64,000 bases of DNA. Origin: MED-G105 sp039025235. GTDB lineage: Bacteria; Pseudomonadota; Alphaproteobacteria; Caulobacterales; Parvularculaceae. The position numbers were made by a program, and so were the translations under genes. Positions within the stretch are counted from its first letter, which is position 1; every line of letters begins with the position of its first letter. Below, piece after piece: positions 18,340 to 27,406 of this stretch. The DNA is taken from contig JBCCOS010000015.1 in assembly GCA_039025235.1 (NCBI GenBank), forward strand, positions 32,347 to 96,346, in the 5' to 3' direction. The notes under the pieces are model-generated. The model was not told the DNA's origin, did not search any database, and worked only from the letters and a program-made list of their open reading frames with translations.

Positions 18340-18828
18340 TCAGCGATAAGGTGCGTCAAGCTCTAAGTTTTTAGCGATTTCACGCTCCCATCGATCCCCA
18401 TTCTCGAGGAGCTTATCTTTATCATAAAAAAGTTCCTCTCGCGTCTCGGTAGCAAATTCGAAGTTTGGCCCTTCGACAATAGCATCGACAGGACACGCCT
18501 CTTGGCAAAAACCGCAGTAAATACACTTCGTCATATCAATATCATAACGCGTTGTCCGCCGAGAACCGTCATCACGCGGTTCCGCCTCAATCGTGATTGC
18601 TTGCGCCGGACATACAGCTTCACAGAGTTTGCAAGCGATACATCGCTCTTCCCCATTAGGATAGCGCCGTAGGGCATGTTCGCCGCGAAAGCGTGGCGAC
18701 AACGGGCCTTTTTCAAAAGGATAATTTATCGTCGCCTTAGGACGCATATAATATTTCATTGCAAGGCCGAAAGCCTTTAAGAAATCGAGGAGCATAAAGC
18801 CACGTAGCGCTTGGACAATTCGTACCAC
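18340..18828 (-). CDS. nuoI: NADH-quinone oxidoreductase subunit I
   Basis: A 162-residue ferredoxin-like subunit carrying two [4Fe-4S] clusters that pass electrons towards NuoB. The cysteines are C63, C66, C69, C73 (CIACKLCEAVCP) and C102, C105, C108, C112 (CIYCGFCQEACP). The preferred start is GTG at 18828, because a strong GGAGGA ribosome site lies seven bases upstream and just precedes the nuoH stop codon; a TTG further upstream would overlap nuoH. The rest matches the family closely, ending in ELDAPYR. Confidence 0.96.
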   Translation of the reverse strand: MVRIVQALRGFMLLDFLKAFGLAMKYYMRPKATINYPFEKGPLSPRFRGEHALRRYPNGEERCIACKLCEAVCPAQAITIEAEPRDDGSRRTTRYDIDMTKCIYCGFCQEACPVDAIVEGPNFEFATETREELFYDKDKLLENGDRWEREIAKNLELDAPYR

Positions 18829-18829
18829 G

Positions 18830-19912
18830 TTACGTCCTCCAACTTTGGAAATGTTCAGCAAGCCCCGGAAAAGCTAAAAGCGTCCCAGACACAATGAGCA
18901 CCCAAACAAGCGATAGCGGTAGAAATATTTTCCAACCAATGCGCATAAGCTGGTCGTAGCGATAGCGCGGGACAATCGCTTTCACCATCGCGAACAAAAA
19001 GAAAAAGAAAACGATTTTGAGGCCGAACCAAAGCACCGGTAAGCTATCAAGCGGTGTCCCTGTGACCGGCGCATGCCAGCCGCCAAAAAATAGGAGTGTC
19101 AGCATCGCACACATAAGAACGATGTTGGCGAGCTCGCCGATCATAAAGAGCAAGAACAAAGTCGAGGAATATTCCACTTGATATCCAGCAACGAGTTCCG
19201 ATTCTGCTTCTGGCAAATCAAACGGTGGTCTATTGGTTTCTGCGAGCGCTGAAATAAAAAACACAACGAACATCGGAAACAATGGAATAAAGTGCCAGTT
19301 GAGCATGCCCCAGCCGCGGTTCTGGCTTTCAACAATTTCCGAAAGATTGAGAGAACCGACGAGTAAGAGAACGGTGATGATTACAAAGCCGATGGAAACT
19401 TCATAAGATACCATTTGGGCCGCGGATCGAAGAGAACCAAGAAAGGGATATTTTGAATTTGATGCCCAGCCGCCAATGATGATTCCGTAAACACCCAAGG
19501 ATGAAACTGCGAAGAGATACAGAACGCCAACATTGATATCTGCGCCGACGAGCCCTGGACCAACCGGGATAACGGCCCATCCCACGAGAGCCAGAACAAA
19601 AGTCAGTATAGGGGCCAAGACAAATAAGGGTTTGTTAGCCCCGGCCGGAATGACAACTTCTTTAAAGACAAACTTCAAAAGGTCGGCAAACGACTGAAGG
19701 AGGCCAAAAGGTCCAACAACATTAGGCCCCTTGCGCATTTGGACGGCAGCCCAAACTTTCCGGTCAAAATACATCAGGAAAGCTTGAGCGACGAGTAAGC
19801 TCAGTAAAACGGCTAACGCTTGCAGCGTTGTTGGAAGTAGCCATGCGAGCCAACCGGCGTCAGTCGGCCGCGTGGACACGAATGTCCAGATTGTGGTCCA
19901 TAATTCAACCAT
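18830..19912 (-). CDS. nuoH: NADH-quinone oxidoreductase subunit H
   Basis: A 360-residue membrane subunit that joins the peripheral and membrane arms and forms part of the quinone chamber. Typical blocks are FDRKVWAAVQMRKGPNVVGP, QSFADLLKFVFKE, AAQMVSYEVSIGFVI and AETNRPPFDLPEAESELVAGY. It has about eight hydrophobic segments. It starts 11 bases after nuoG ends. Confidence 0.97.
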   Translation of the reverse strand: MVELWTTIWTFVSTRPTDAGWLAWLLPTTLQALAVLLSLLVAQAFLMYFDRKVWAAVQMRKGPNVVGPFGLLQSFADLLKFVFKEVVIPAGANKPLFVLAPILTFVLALVGWAVIPVGPGLVGADINVGVLYLFAVSSLGVYGIIIGGWASNSKYPFLGSLRSAAQMVSYEVSIGFVIITVLLLVGSLNLSEIVESQNRGWGMLNWHFIPLFPMFVVFFISALAETNRPPFDLPEAESELVAGYQVEYSSTLFLLFMIGELANIVLMCAMLTLLFFGGWHAPVTGTPLDSLPVLWFGLKIVFFFFLFAMVKAIVPRYRYDQLMRIGWKIFLPLSLVWVLIVSGTLLAFPGLAEHFQSWRT

Positions 19913-19923
19913 CGATCTTTACG

Positions 19924-22011
19924 CTACTCCGCGGCTAAATTGTTGGTACCAGAATGAACCGATGCGCATTCGGCCATCGTTTGCGACGCGCGGGCAACTG
20001 GATTTGTCAAATAATAGTTCGCAATCGCTGATCGAAAAGCGTCCGTAGAAACACTTTCATTTGTTTCAAAGACTTTAAGGTCAAAGGCGACATCGATATC
20101 AGGGCGTTGATTAATACGGCCAAGAAAGGGTTTTTCGGCAATCATTGCTTGGCGCAGTGAAAACATATCATCATACGGCAAAGGCTGGCCGATTTGTTCA
20201 GATAACGCCCGAAGGATTGCCCAATCTTCGCGCGCATCACCATATGGAAAATGTGCGCGTAGGGCCTGTTGAACCCGGCCTTCTGTATTCACGTAAGTGC
20301 CATTTTGCTCTGTGTATGCGGCGCTAGGGAAAATAACATCTGCAGCCTTTGCACCGACATCGCCATGGTGTCCTTGATATACAACGAATGCTCCCCCTAA
20401 TGCTCTTGAATCGAATTCGTCACAGCCAAGATTATAAACAAGCTCAATTTCTCGTTCGCTTGCCCCCTGCAAAAGGCCAGCGAAATCTCGCCCGCTTTCA
20501 TCAGGGGTAAAACCAATGTCTAAGGCACCAACACGGCCTGCTGCCGTATGCAGGACATTAAATCCGTTCCAATCGTCACGGATAAGATCGACTTGTTGGC
20601 CGAAACACGCGATATCACTTAATAGCGCCTTAGCATCCGGTCGTGATAAAGCCCCCATGCCAATGATGACTAATGGCCGATCCGCCTCTTTTAGAATATC
20701 GAAAGCCGCTTCTAAATCCTGCGGCTGATCACCTAAATATTGGTATTCATAGGTGAGATCATGCCGCTCACCAACAATCCCTATTTTAATGTTCAAATTA
20801 TTGAGCCAGGCCTTGCGAATACGCGCATTGATAAGCGGCGCTTCTACTCGCGGGTTTGACCCGACAATTAAAATGGCGTCGGCTTCTTCAATACCGGCAA
20901 TACCAGAATTGAAAATATAACTCTCGCGCGGCAATCCATTGCCAAGGGGCGCACCATCTTGCCGACAATCCCTATGGGGCGTCTGCAATCCATCACATAG
21001 GTCTTTTAGCGCTTTGACCGCTTCAACCGAAACTAAGTCGCCAACGATTGCACCAATACGATCTCCTGAGGTAGCCTTTAGCCGGTCTGAAACGGTCGCC
21101 AACGCTTCGCGCCAACTGACGGGCGTCAGCTTTCCATCCTTACGAACGAACGGTTTGTCGAGCCTTTGTCGTTTGAGGCCATCCCAAATGAAGCGAGATT
21201 TGTCCGCGAGCCACTCTTCGTTCACGTCTTCATTGACTCGTGGAAGGATACGAAGGATCTCACGACCACGTGCGTCGATGCGAATATTCGAACCGACTGC
21301 GTCCATAACATCGACTGATTCAGTTTTGGTTAGCTCCCAAGGACGCGCATTGAATGCATAAGGCCTTGATGTGAGCGCGCCCACGGGACAAACGTCAATT
21401 AAGTTACCAGTCAGCTCGCTTTCGACCGCCTTTTCAAGATAAGTCGTAATCTCAGCATTCTCGCCTCGATTGACCAAACCCAAATCGTCGACACCCGCAA
21501 CTTCCGTCGCGAAACGAACGCACCGGGTACACTGGATACACCGTGTCATGATCGTTTTGATCAATGGGCCCATATACTTTTCTTCGACGGCACGTTTGTT
21601 CTCTTCATACCGCGTGCCGTCGCGACCGTAGGCCATGGCCTGATCCTGCAGATCACACTCCCCGCCCTGATCACAAATCGGACAATCGAGCGGGTGGTTG
21701 ATAAGGAGAAATTCCATCACGCCTTCACGTGCCTTCTTTACCATTGGTGTATTGGTAAAAAGCTCGGGCGGCGCGCCGTCCGGGCCAGGCCGAAGGTCGC
21801 GAACATTCTGCGCACACGACGCAACTGGTTTCGGTGGACCACCCTTTACTTCGATAAGGCACATCCGACAATTACCGGCAACAGAGAGGCGCTCATGATA
21901 ACAAAAGCGTGGGATCTCCTCGCCCGCCAGCTCGCACGCTTGTAACAACGTAACGTCTGTCGGTGCCTCGATATCGCGCCCATTAACTTTTATCAGACGA
22001 ACATCGGACAT
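19924..22011 (-). CDS. nuoG: NADH-quinone oxidoreductase subunit G
   Basis: A 695-residue peripheral subunit with several iron-sulfur clusters. The N-terminal [2Fe-2S] domain has C37, C48, C51 and C66; it is followed by the His/Cys cluster in HPLDCPICDQGGECDLQDQ and two further groups in TRCIQCTRCVRFA and LIDVCPVGAL. The C-terminal half is a molybdopterin oxidoreductase-like domain. The gene is separated from nuoF by an HU gene and a GNAT gene, which is unusual. Confidence 0.97.
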   Translation of the reverse strand: MSDVRLIKVNGRDIEAPTDVTLLQACELAGEEIPRFCYHERLSVAGNCRMCLIEVKGGPPKPVASCAQNVRDLRPGPDGAPPELFTNTPMVKKAREGVMEFLLINHPLDCPICDQGGECDLQDQAMAYGRDGTRYEENKRAVEEKYMGPLIKTIMTRCIQCTRCVRFATEVAGVDDLGLVNRGENAEITTYLEKAVESELTGNLIDVCPVGALTSRPYAFNARPWELTKTESVDVMDAVGSNIRIDARGREILRILPRVNEDVNEEWLADKSRFIWDGLKRQRLDKPFVRKDGKLTPVSWREALATVSDRLKATSGDRIGAIVGDLVSVEAVKALKDLCDGLQTPHRDCRQDGAPLGNGLPRESYIFNSGIAGIEEADAILIVGSNPRVEAPLINARIRKAWLNNLNIKIGIVGERHDLTYEYQYLGDQPQDLEAAFDILKEADRPLVIIGMGALSRPDAKALLSDIACFGQQVDLIRDDWNGFNVLHTAAGRVGALDIGFTPDESGRDFAGLLQGASEREIELVYNLGCDEFDSRALGGAFVVYQGHHGDVGAKAADVIFPSAAYTEQNGTYVNTEGRVQQALRAHFPYGDAREDWAILRALSEQIGQPLPYDDMFSLRQAMIAEKPFLGRINQRPDIDVAFDLKVFETNESVSTDAFRSAIANYYLTNPVARASQTMAECASVHSGTNNLAAE

Positions 22012-22464
22012 TTGTGCCGAGCCTCAAGATCAAGGTGAACTACGGTTTTCGCAATACACTTACCAGCATTTCTTGCCACACAATACTACGAACTTTTTTT
22101 GTCGATGCTAGAGCATGGGGTATTTCGATTGAATCAAATCGATGCACCAAACTGTTTGTTTTTAGCGCGTCAGGTGATTTTTTCTTGAACCAATCTGCCC
22201 TTAAGAGGCCCTTAAAGACTCTGTCGCACGACTCTAAACAAGCACTGTTTTTTCGCTAAATTGTAACCCATTCACAGTGGCAAGAAATAACAGGACCAAA
22301 AGGATACAAATGATAGTTAGTTGCGACAATTGGTGTTGTAATAATCCGCATGCATGCGACCATTCCAACGCAGAAACACTGCACTGACTTTGATTGTTGC
22401 GACGCACCATTTTCATTGTGAGACCGACGGTAAATTTAAGACCCGACTGACCGTTGTTTACATG
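22012..22464 (+). other. Non-coding stretch upstream of nuoG
   Basis: No gene is supported here. Short open frames exist on both strands but lack ribosome sites and recognisable content. It should hold a promoter for the nuoG-nuoN segment, since the HU terminator at 23115-23148 would stop transcripts from upstream. Confidence 0.5.
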
Positions 22465-23010
22465 CTACCGCTTACCCGTCGGCACCTGCTTCATGATCCA
22501 TTCGGCATCTGCGTGGTCCCCGACCATGTAGGTATACTCATGAATCTTTTGAAAACCGTATCGTTGATAAAACCGTTGGGCACCAAAATTTTCGGAAAAC
22601 ACACCAACATATAAATGCTCGAAATTAGCATGCATCCAACTGAGGACGACCTCGATTAGTTGAGCACCAAGCCCCATTCGTTGCGCGCCCGACCTGATAT
22701 AGATGTGGATCAACTCTCCAGACTGCACTGGTACATTGGGTATCGGCAAGATCGTGGGTCCAGCAACAGCATAACCGGTAACACGCAGTCCATCATTCTC
22801 TACGAGCCAAGCAGCGCAATTTGGGTCATTCAATAGCGTTTGAAAATACTTTGGTGTGTGCTTTTGCTTAAGGAATGTCGTAAGATTTTTAGTCGAGTAC
22901 AGAGCACCGAAAGTCTGTGTAAATGTTAGCGTACCAATATCTGATAATTTATGGGCATCACGGCTATTGGCCCGACGTATTCTAAACGCATGCTGTTGTT
23001 TGTATCCCAT
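22465..23010 (-). CDS. GNAT-family N-acetyltransferase
   Basis: An acyltransferase of about 181 residues that uses acetyl-CoA. The CoA-binding motif A is visible as RSGAQRMGLGAQLI near residue 115, and the later motif VFSENFGAQRFYQRYGFQ is typical of the fold. The substrate cannot be inferred. ATG 23010 is preferred over a TTG one codon earlier. It lies between nuoG and the HU gene, after the HU terminator, and is unrelated to complex I by sequence. Confidence 0.85.
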   Translation of the reverse strand: MGYKQQHAFRIRRANSRDAHKLSDIGTLTFTQTFGALYSTKNLTTFLKQKHTPKYFQTLLNDPNCAAWLVENDGLRVTGYAVAGPTILPIPNVPVQSGELIHIYIRSGAQRMGLGAQLIEVVLSWMHANFEHLYVGVFSENFGAQRFYQRYGFQKIHEYTYMVGDHADAEWIMKQVPTGKR

Positions 23011-23114
23011 CAAGCGGAAATTCCGGAACGCTATGCTTGTGTATTTTGTGATCCCCTTAGCAAAACAAAAACACGGTTTTCAATTTGTGAAAACGCACTA
23101 AGTGTTGAACCCAA

Positions 23115-23148
23115 AGAAAACGGCGCGCCTTGACCAGCCCGCCGTTTT
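23115..23148 (-). terminator. Terminator downstream of the HU gene
   Basis: Inverted repeat AAAACGGCG / CGCCGTTTT with a 14-base loop, about 35 bases beyond the HU stop codon. In the minus direction the stem ends in TTTT followed by CTTTGG. It would isolate the HU gene from GNAT and nuoG. Confidence 0.65.
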
Positions 23149-23183
23149 GAACCTTATAAATTGGAAGTGTCGCGAACGGTGAT

Positions 23184-23642
23184 TTAAATCGAATCTTTCA
23201 AGTCTTTTGCGACACGGAACGCCACTTTCTTGCTGGCTTTAATTCGAATGCTCTCGCCTGTTGCAGGATTACGTCCCATACGTGCTGGTCGGTTGCGTAC
23301 TTGGAAAATACCAAGCCCAGACAACCGTATTTTTTCACCACGACGAAGTTTATCGCCTATTGTCTCAATGAATTCTGACAAGAACATTTCTGCGTCCTTT
23401 TTGGACATCTCATGTTCTTCTGCCATGTCCGCAGCAATGTGTTTTAGTGTCGTCACGGCAGGCGTTTTAGCAGCTGTGCGTTTTGTCGCCTTCTTTGCTG
23501 CCGGTCTTTTGGTAGCGGTTTTACGTGTCGTCGTCTTTTTCGCCGCTGTTTTTCGAGCGGTCGTTTTTTTCGCAGCCGTTGTACGCTTGGCCGCGGTCTT
23601 TTTTGTTGTTGTCTTTTTTGCAGTCTTTCGTGCCGGAGCCAT
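23184..23642 (-). CDS. HU-family DNA-binding protein with histone H1-like N-terminal tail
   Basis: A 152-residue nucleoid protein in two parts. Residues 1-60 are a low-complexity tail of repeated KKT, RKT and AAKK units, like the lysine-rich tails of histone H1-like bacterial proteins. Residues 65-152 are an HU/IHF fold with GLGIFQVRNRPARMGRNPATGE, the DNA-binding beta-arm around the conserved RNP, and a C-terminal VAFRVAKDLKDSI helix. It should bind and bend or compact DNA. It has its own terminator and an AT-rich upstream region, so it is probably an independent unit placed between nuoF and nuoG. Confidence 0.92.
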   Translation of the reverse strand: MAPARKTAKKTTTKKTAAKRTTAAKKTTARKTAAKKTTTRKTATKRPAAKKATKRTAAKTPAVTTLKHIAADMAEEHEMSKKDAEMFLSEFIETIGDKLRRGEKIRLSGLGIFQVRNRPARMGRNPATGESIRIKASKKVAFRVAKDLKDSI

Positions 23643-23889
23643 GGATTACCTCTTTAACAAATGTGCTCGATGCAAGCTTTAAATTCACGGGATTCGGTTT
23701 AGTACAATACTTAAAATGCCCTGTACCCTTGTTTTTATATATTTTTAAAGGGTTTATTCGCTGAAAAATGAAAGAAATATCGATTTTATCGGCATTTCTT
23801 GTCTTCTTGGCATCGTGCCGAAGCAAAAACGTATTTGAATTAGCTTTTGATGCGTAAGATGTGCGCTGTGCTTTCCTTAAAACAGAACA

Positions 23890-25191
23890 CTATTCTACTG
23901 CACTAACGGCGATATGGCGTTTATCGATTCGGTACGTATTGATGCGGTCTTCAATCTCATGACGAAAGTGTCTGATAAGACCCTGAATGGGCCACGCGGC
24001 AGCGTCGCCTAAAGCACAAATCGTGTGTCCTTCAACCTGGCTAGCGACATCTAAAAGCCGATCAATTTCCTCCGTAGTCGAATCTCCGATAGCCATGCGC
24101 TCTAGAACACGCCACATCCAGCCGGTTCCCTCTCGGCAAGGTGTACACTGCCCACAACTCTCATGTTTATAGAAATATGAAATCCGAGCGATCGCTTTGA
24201 CGATGTCTGTTGACTTATCCATCACGATAACCGCTGCCGTTCCAAGGCCGGATTTGACGTCTTTTAAGGCGTCAAAATCCATAAGTACATCATCACATAT
24301 TTCTCTGGGCAGCATCGGAACCGAAGAACCTCCTGGGATAACAGCTTTTAGGTTATCCCATCCGCCACGGACACCGCCGCAATGGGTTTCGAGAAGTGTT
24401 TTAAGAGGTGTGGACATTTCTTCTTCCACATTGCACGGTCGATTCACATGCCCTGAGATACAGAACAACTTCGTCCCAGCATTATTCTCGCGGCCAAAAG
24501 ACTTAAACCAACCAGCGCCGCGCCGAATAATTGTTGGGGTTACAGCGATTGATTCCACGTTATTGACGGTCGTGGGACAGCCATAAAGACCTGCTCCAGC
24601 GGGAAATGGTGGTTTCAAACGCGGTTGCCCTTTCTTTCCCTCTAGACTCTCGAGTAACGCGGTTTCTTCTCCGCAGATATATGCGCCGGCTCCATGATGC
24701 ACATAAATATCAAAGTCCCATCCCGAACCCGCAGCGTTTTGCCCAACGAGCCCGGCGGCATACGCTTCATCAATAGCACCCTGCAGTCTTTCACGCTCAA
24801 GCACGTATTCGCCGCGCACATAAATATAACAAGTGTGAGCACGCATTGCATAAGATGCAACAAGGCAACCCTCGACAAATAAATGCGGGTCATGGCGCAT
24901 AACTTCTCGGTCTTTGCAGGTACCCGGCTCAGACTCGTCAGCATTGACGACAAGATAGTGGGGTCGGTCTTTTACCTCTCTCGGCATAAATGACCATTTA
25001 AGCCCGGTTGGAAAGCCAGCCCCGCCCCTACCTCGTAAGCCAGAGTCTTTTACTTGTTGAATGATCCACTCAGGCCCCATACGAATGATATCCGCTGTGC
25101 CGTTCCAGGCGCCACGCTGGCGCGAGGCCTCAAGTCCCCAGTCATGGAGACCGTAAAGATTGGTGAAAATGCGGTCTTTGTCTTCCAGCAT
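23890..25191 (-). CDS. nuoF: NADH-quinone oxidoreductase subunit F
   Basis: A 433-residue subunit that binds NADH and FMN and carries one [4Fe-4S] cluster, where electrons enter complex I. Visible are the glycine-rich LRGRGGAGFPTGLKWSF motif, VVNADESEPGTCKDRE, GAGAYICGEETALLESLEG, and the cluster cysteines in ESCGQCTPCREG (near 347-353) with one more in HTICALGD (near 390). It follows the thioesterase gene by two bases. Confidence 0.97.
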   Translation of the reverse strand: MLEDKDRIFTNLYGLHDWGLEASRQRGAWNGTADIIRMGPEWIIQQVKDSGLRGRGGAGFPTGLKWSFMPREVKDRPHYLVVNADESEPGTCKDREVMRHDPHLFVEGCLVASYAMRAHTCYIYVRGEYVLERERLQGAIDEAYAAGLVGQNAAGSGWDFDIYVHHGAGAYICGEETALLESLEGKKGQPRLKPPFPAGAGLYGCPTTVNNVESIAVTPTIIRRGAGWFKSFGRENNAGTKLFCISGHVNRPCNVEEEMSTPLKTLLETHCGGVRGGWDNLKAVIPGGSSVPMLPREICDDVLMDFDALKDVKSGLGTAAVIVMDKSTDIVKAIARISYFYKHESCGQCTPCREGTGWMWRVLERMAIGDSTTEEIDRLLDVASQVEGHTICALGDAAAWPIQGLIRHFRHEIEDRINTYRIDKRHIAVSAVE

Positions 25192-25193
25192 TT

Positions 25194-25643
25194 TTAAGAC
25201 TCGCGTGACGACTTCGGCACCAGACGAACTGTTTGCACGCCATGGGCCACCGCTTCATTTGCCTCGTTAAACAGTGTACCATCAAGAAAAGCGGTCGACT
25301 TGGTCATATGCTTTACGGACGCTTCTGCGGTGTACCGGCCAACAGCTGCCGGACGCCAAAATTGCATGTGTATGTCTACTGATAGTGGGATCATCTTGCC
25401 GTCCGTGAGAAGCCAGACGGCAGAACACATTGCATCATCCAACATGGCGGTGATCATGCCACCTTGTATGCTTCCAGCAGGATTCGTCGCAGCCTGCCCT
25501 GGATTAAACTCTACCCGTAAACTATTCGAGTCTTGGTCAACCGATAACAATTTAAACCCCAAGAATGTTGACGCATTTTCGGTGACAGATTGATCAGCTA
25601 ACTTGGTTAGTTCTTCGGCTTTGCTATTATTAATACTCGACAT
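25194..25643 (-). CDS. PaaI-type hotdog-fold thioesterase
   Basis: A 149-residue protein of the PaaI/4HBT thioesterase family, which cleaves acyl-CoA or aryl-CoA thioesters. The family motif is seen in NPAGSIQGGMITAMLDDAMC (residues 56-75), with the catalytic Asp/Asn region there, and in PLSVDIHMQFWRPA. It lies between nuoE and nuoF with gaps of 6 and 2 bases, so it must be co-expressed with complex I. It has no known role in the complex; the link is positional only. Confidence 0.85.
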   Translation of the reverse strand: MSSINNSKAEELTKLADQSVTENASTFLGFKLLSVDQDSNSLRVEFNPGQAATNPAGSIQGGMITAMLDDAMCSAVWLLTDGKMIPLSVDIHMQFWRPAAVGRYTAEASVKHMTKSTAFLDGTLFNEANEAVAHGVQTVRLVPKSSRES

Positions 25644-25649
25644 AAATGC

Positions 25650-26324
25650 TTACTCGCTCTCTATGGTCTCAACATTCGGAATTTTAATTGGTGCCGCTCG
25701 GTGACCATCGTAAAGCGTTGGATCAAGCAATGTGGTATTTTCGCCTTCCGGGTCCGATGTATGGCGGAGTGGATTCACAGTCCCCGGCTTTGGCATCTCC
25801 CCTTGGGCGAATTGATCCAACAGGCGTTCGAAAGATTCTGCCGTTAAATCTTCATAGTAGTGATCATGATGGTTACACGACACTTGAACCATTGGTGCAT
25901 TACAGCACGCCCCAAGACACTCGACTTCAAGCCATGAAAACTTTCCATCCGGCGAAATACTTCCTTCCGGCCCAATGATTCTTTTGCAAGCATCACGTAA
26001 ATCATGGGCACCGCGAAGCATACACGGCGTTGTCCCGCAAAGCTGAATGAAAAAGTCCCCAACGGGTTCAAGATTGAACATTGTATAAAAACTGGCGACT
26101 TCGTAAACGCGGATATAAGGCATGCTCAGCTGCTCTGCGATGACTTCCATCATCGGTATCGAAATCCACCCCTCTTGTTTTTGCCCACGCCACAAAAGCG
26201 GAATGACACAGGATGCTTGGCGTCCTTTCGGGTATTTGGCAATTTGTGCGTCGCACCACTCTGCATTCTCTGGCAACCAGTCAAATGACGCTGGCTGATC
26301 TTTTGATGGCCTTCTAATCGACAT
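25650..26324 (-). CDS. nuoE: NADH-quinone oxidoreductase subunit E
   Basis: A 224-residue thioredoxin-fold subunit with one [2Fe-2S] cluster that partners NuoF. Cluster cysteines are C96 and C101 in CGTTPC and C136 and C140 in CLGAC. The C-terminal 60 residues extend beyond the core and are Pro-rich. ATG 26324 is chosen over a TTG one codon upstream; AAGGA lies about nine bases before it. Confidence 0.96.
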   Translation of the reverse strand: MSIRRPSKDQPASFDWLPENAEWCDAQIAKYPKGRQASCVIPLLWRGQKQEGWISIPMMEVIAEQLSMPYIRVYEVASFYTMFNLEPVGDFFIQLCGTTPCMLRGAHDLRDACKRIIGPEGSISPDGKFSWLEVECLGACCNAPMVQVSCNHHDHYYEDLTAESFERLLDQFAQGEMPKPGTVNPLRHTSDPEGENTTLLDPTLYDGHRAAPIKIPNVETIESE

Positions 26325-26638
26325 CAAACAAGTTCCTTCGTTTACGAATAATCTATCGCCTTGAAATTAGCGGATCGGGCTCCCCTCTTCACCGTGGCGA
26401 ATAATCACGAGTAGAAATGCTATTTTTATCGCTACAGGATGCAAAGTATACTTCACTTAGACGGTCGCCGAAATCAAAATCGTGTTTTCCGAATCACTGA
26501 TGTGCATTGCCGATTTGAAACTTAGATGATTGAAACATTGTTATCGGTCCCTGTTTACGAACTAAACAATACGCTACAGCAAAAACTGTTTAGCTGGTAT
26601 ATCAACGCAACGGTCGATAATCCTAATACAACAAGTCA
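26325..26638 (-). other. Gap upstream of nuoE without a gene
   Basis: About 310 bases with no supported reading frame. It is AT-rich near 26560-26620 and may carry a secondary promoter for nuoE, the thioesterase and nuoF. Confidence 0.4.
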
Positions 26639-27067
26639 TCATTTTGATTTCAATAATTGGCGTTCAGCGACCTCGATCGTTTTACGCAGCTGCGCCCGAC
26701 GATAGCCACGTAAAGGCTCACCAATAAATGGCAATCTTCCAACGGCACCCTGGCGTAGCGAGAACATGGTTAAAAATACGAATATTCCGCCAACCGCAGC
26801 AATATGCGGTTTGACGTCACTATTCATGATCAAGACTCTCATCGGAAGAATGACAAAGGCAATGACCAATCCTGTGATGAAACCATAGACTGCCGCCCCG
26901 AATAGGAGGTTGAATTGTGACACATCCCTATGCCGTTCTTTTAAAGTCAAAAAGGTATAGACGACAAAGACGGTTACAATGAACGATACGACCGCGGCTT
27001 CAAATACATATGCGGTTTCGAATAGCTGAAAAGAGGCGTCTTGGGTATTTTGAGTTTCTTGGAACAT
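26639..27067 (-). CDS. Small membrane protein of unknown function
   Basis: I do not recognise this 142-residue protein. It has three hydrophobic segments (about residues 22-44, 55-78 and 87-104) and a basic, helical C-terminus. Short loops carry Arg and Lys residues facing what is probably the cytoplasm. It lies within the nuo operon between nuoD and nuoE, beside the cysteine-rich mini-protein. An assembly or accessory role is a guess from position only. Confidence 0.6.
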   Translation of the reverse strand: MFQETQNTQDASFQLFETAYVFEAAVVSFIVTVFVVYTFLTLKERHRDVSQFNLLFGAAVYGFITGLVIAFVILPMRVLIMNSDVKPHIAAVGGIFVFLTMFSLRQGAVGRLPFIGEPLRGYRRAQLRKTIEVAERQLLKSK

Positions 27068-27094
27068 GCAAATCGATTAGCACGCTAAACACTG

Positions 27095-27352
27095 TTAGGC
27101 GATATCAATACCATTCAATGCTGCCGCCTCACGGAAACAGCCATAACAAAGTGAAGAGATAAGCGTTGGCGCTTGTGCCATAAATTCAACCTCGCTGAGG
27201 TTATTGCACGCCTCACAGACTGCCTCAAATGTTCCATCCGGATTATTCCAAAAAAAGCCTCTCGGCTTCCCATCCGCTAAACTCTGTACAATATGTGTGC
27301 AGACAAATGTTTTCTCTTGACGCCCATGAGTCTTACAGTTGATGTTAGTGAT
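27095..27352 (-). CDS. Cysteine-rich mini-protein with no canonical start codon
   Basis: An open frame of about 85 residues missed by ordinary start rules. It contains INCKTHGRQEKTFVCTHIVQ, then CEACNN and SSLCYGCFREA: cysteine pairs suggesting a bound metal. The pattern CxxHGxxxxTFVCxHI resembles small uncharacterised bacterial proteins that I recall starting a few residues before the first Cys. In this frame there is no ATG, GTG or TTG between the upstream TGA and the conserved part. A GGAGG lies nine bases before an ATC codon at 27352, so ATC (or ATA at 27361) may serve as start; otherwise the gene is damaged. It sits between nuoD and the membrane protein. Confidence 0.6.
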   Translation of the reverse strand: MTNINCKTHGRQEKTFVCTHIVQSLADGKPRGFFWNNPDGTFEAVCEACNNLSEVEFMAQAPTLISSLCYGCFREAAALNGIDIA

Positions 27353-27406
27353 GACAGTTATCCTCCACTTTAATTTGGTAATTCATGTGCAATGATTGTG
27401 AGCGGA

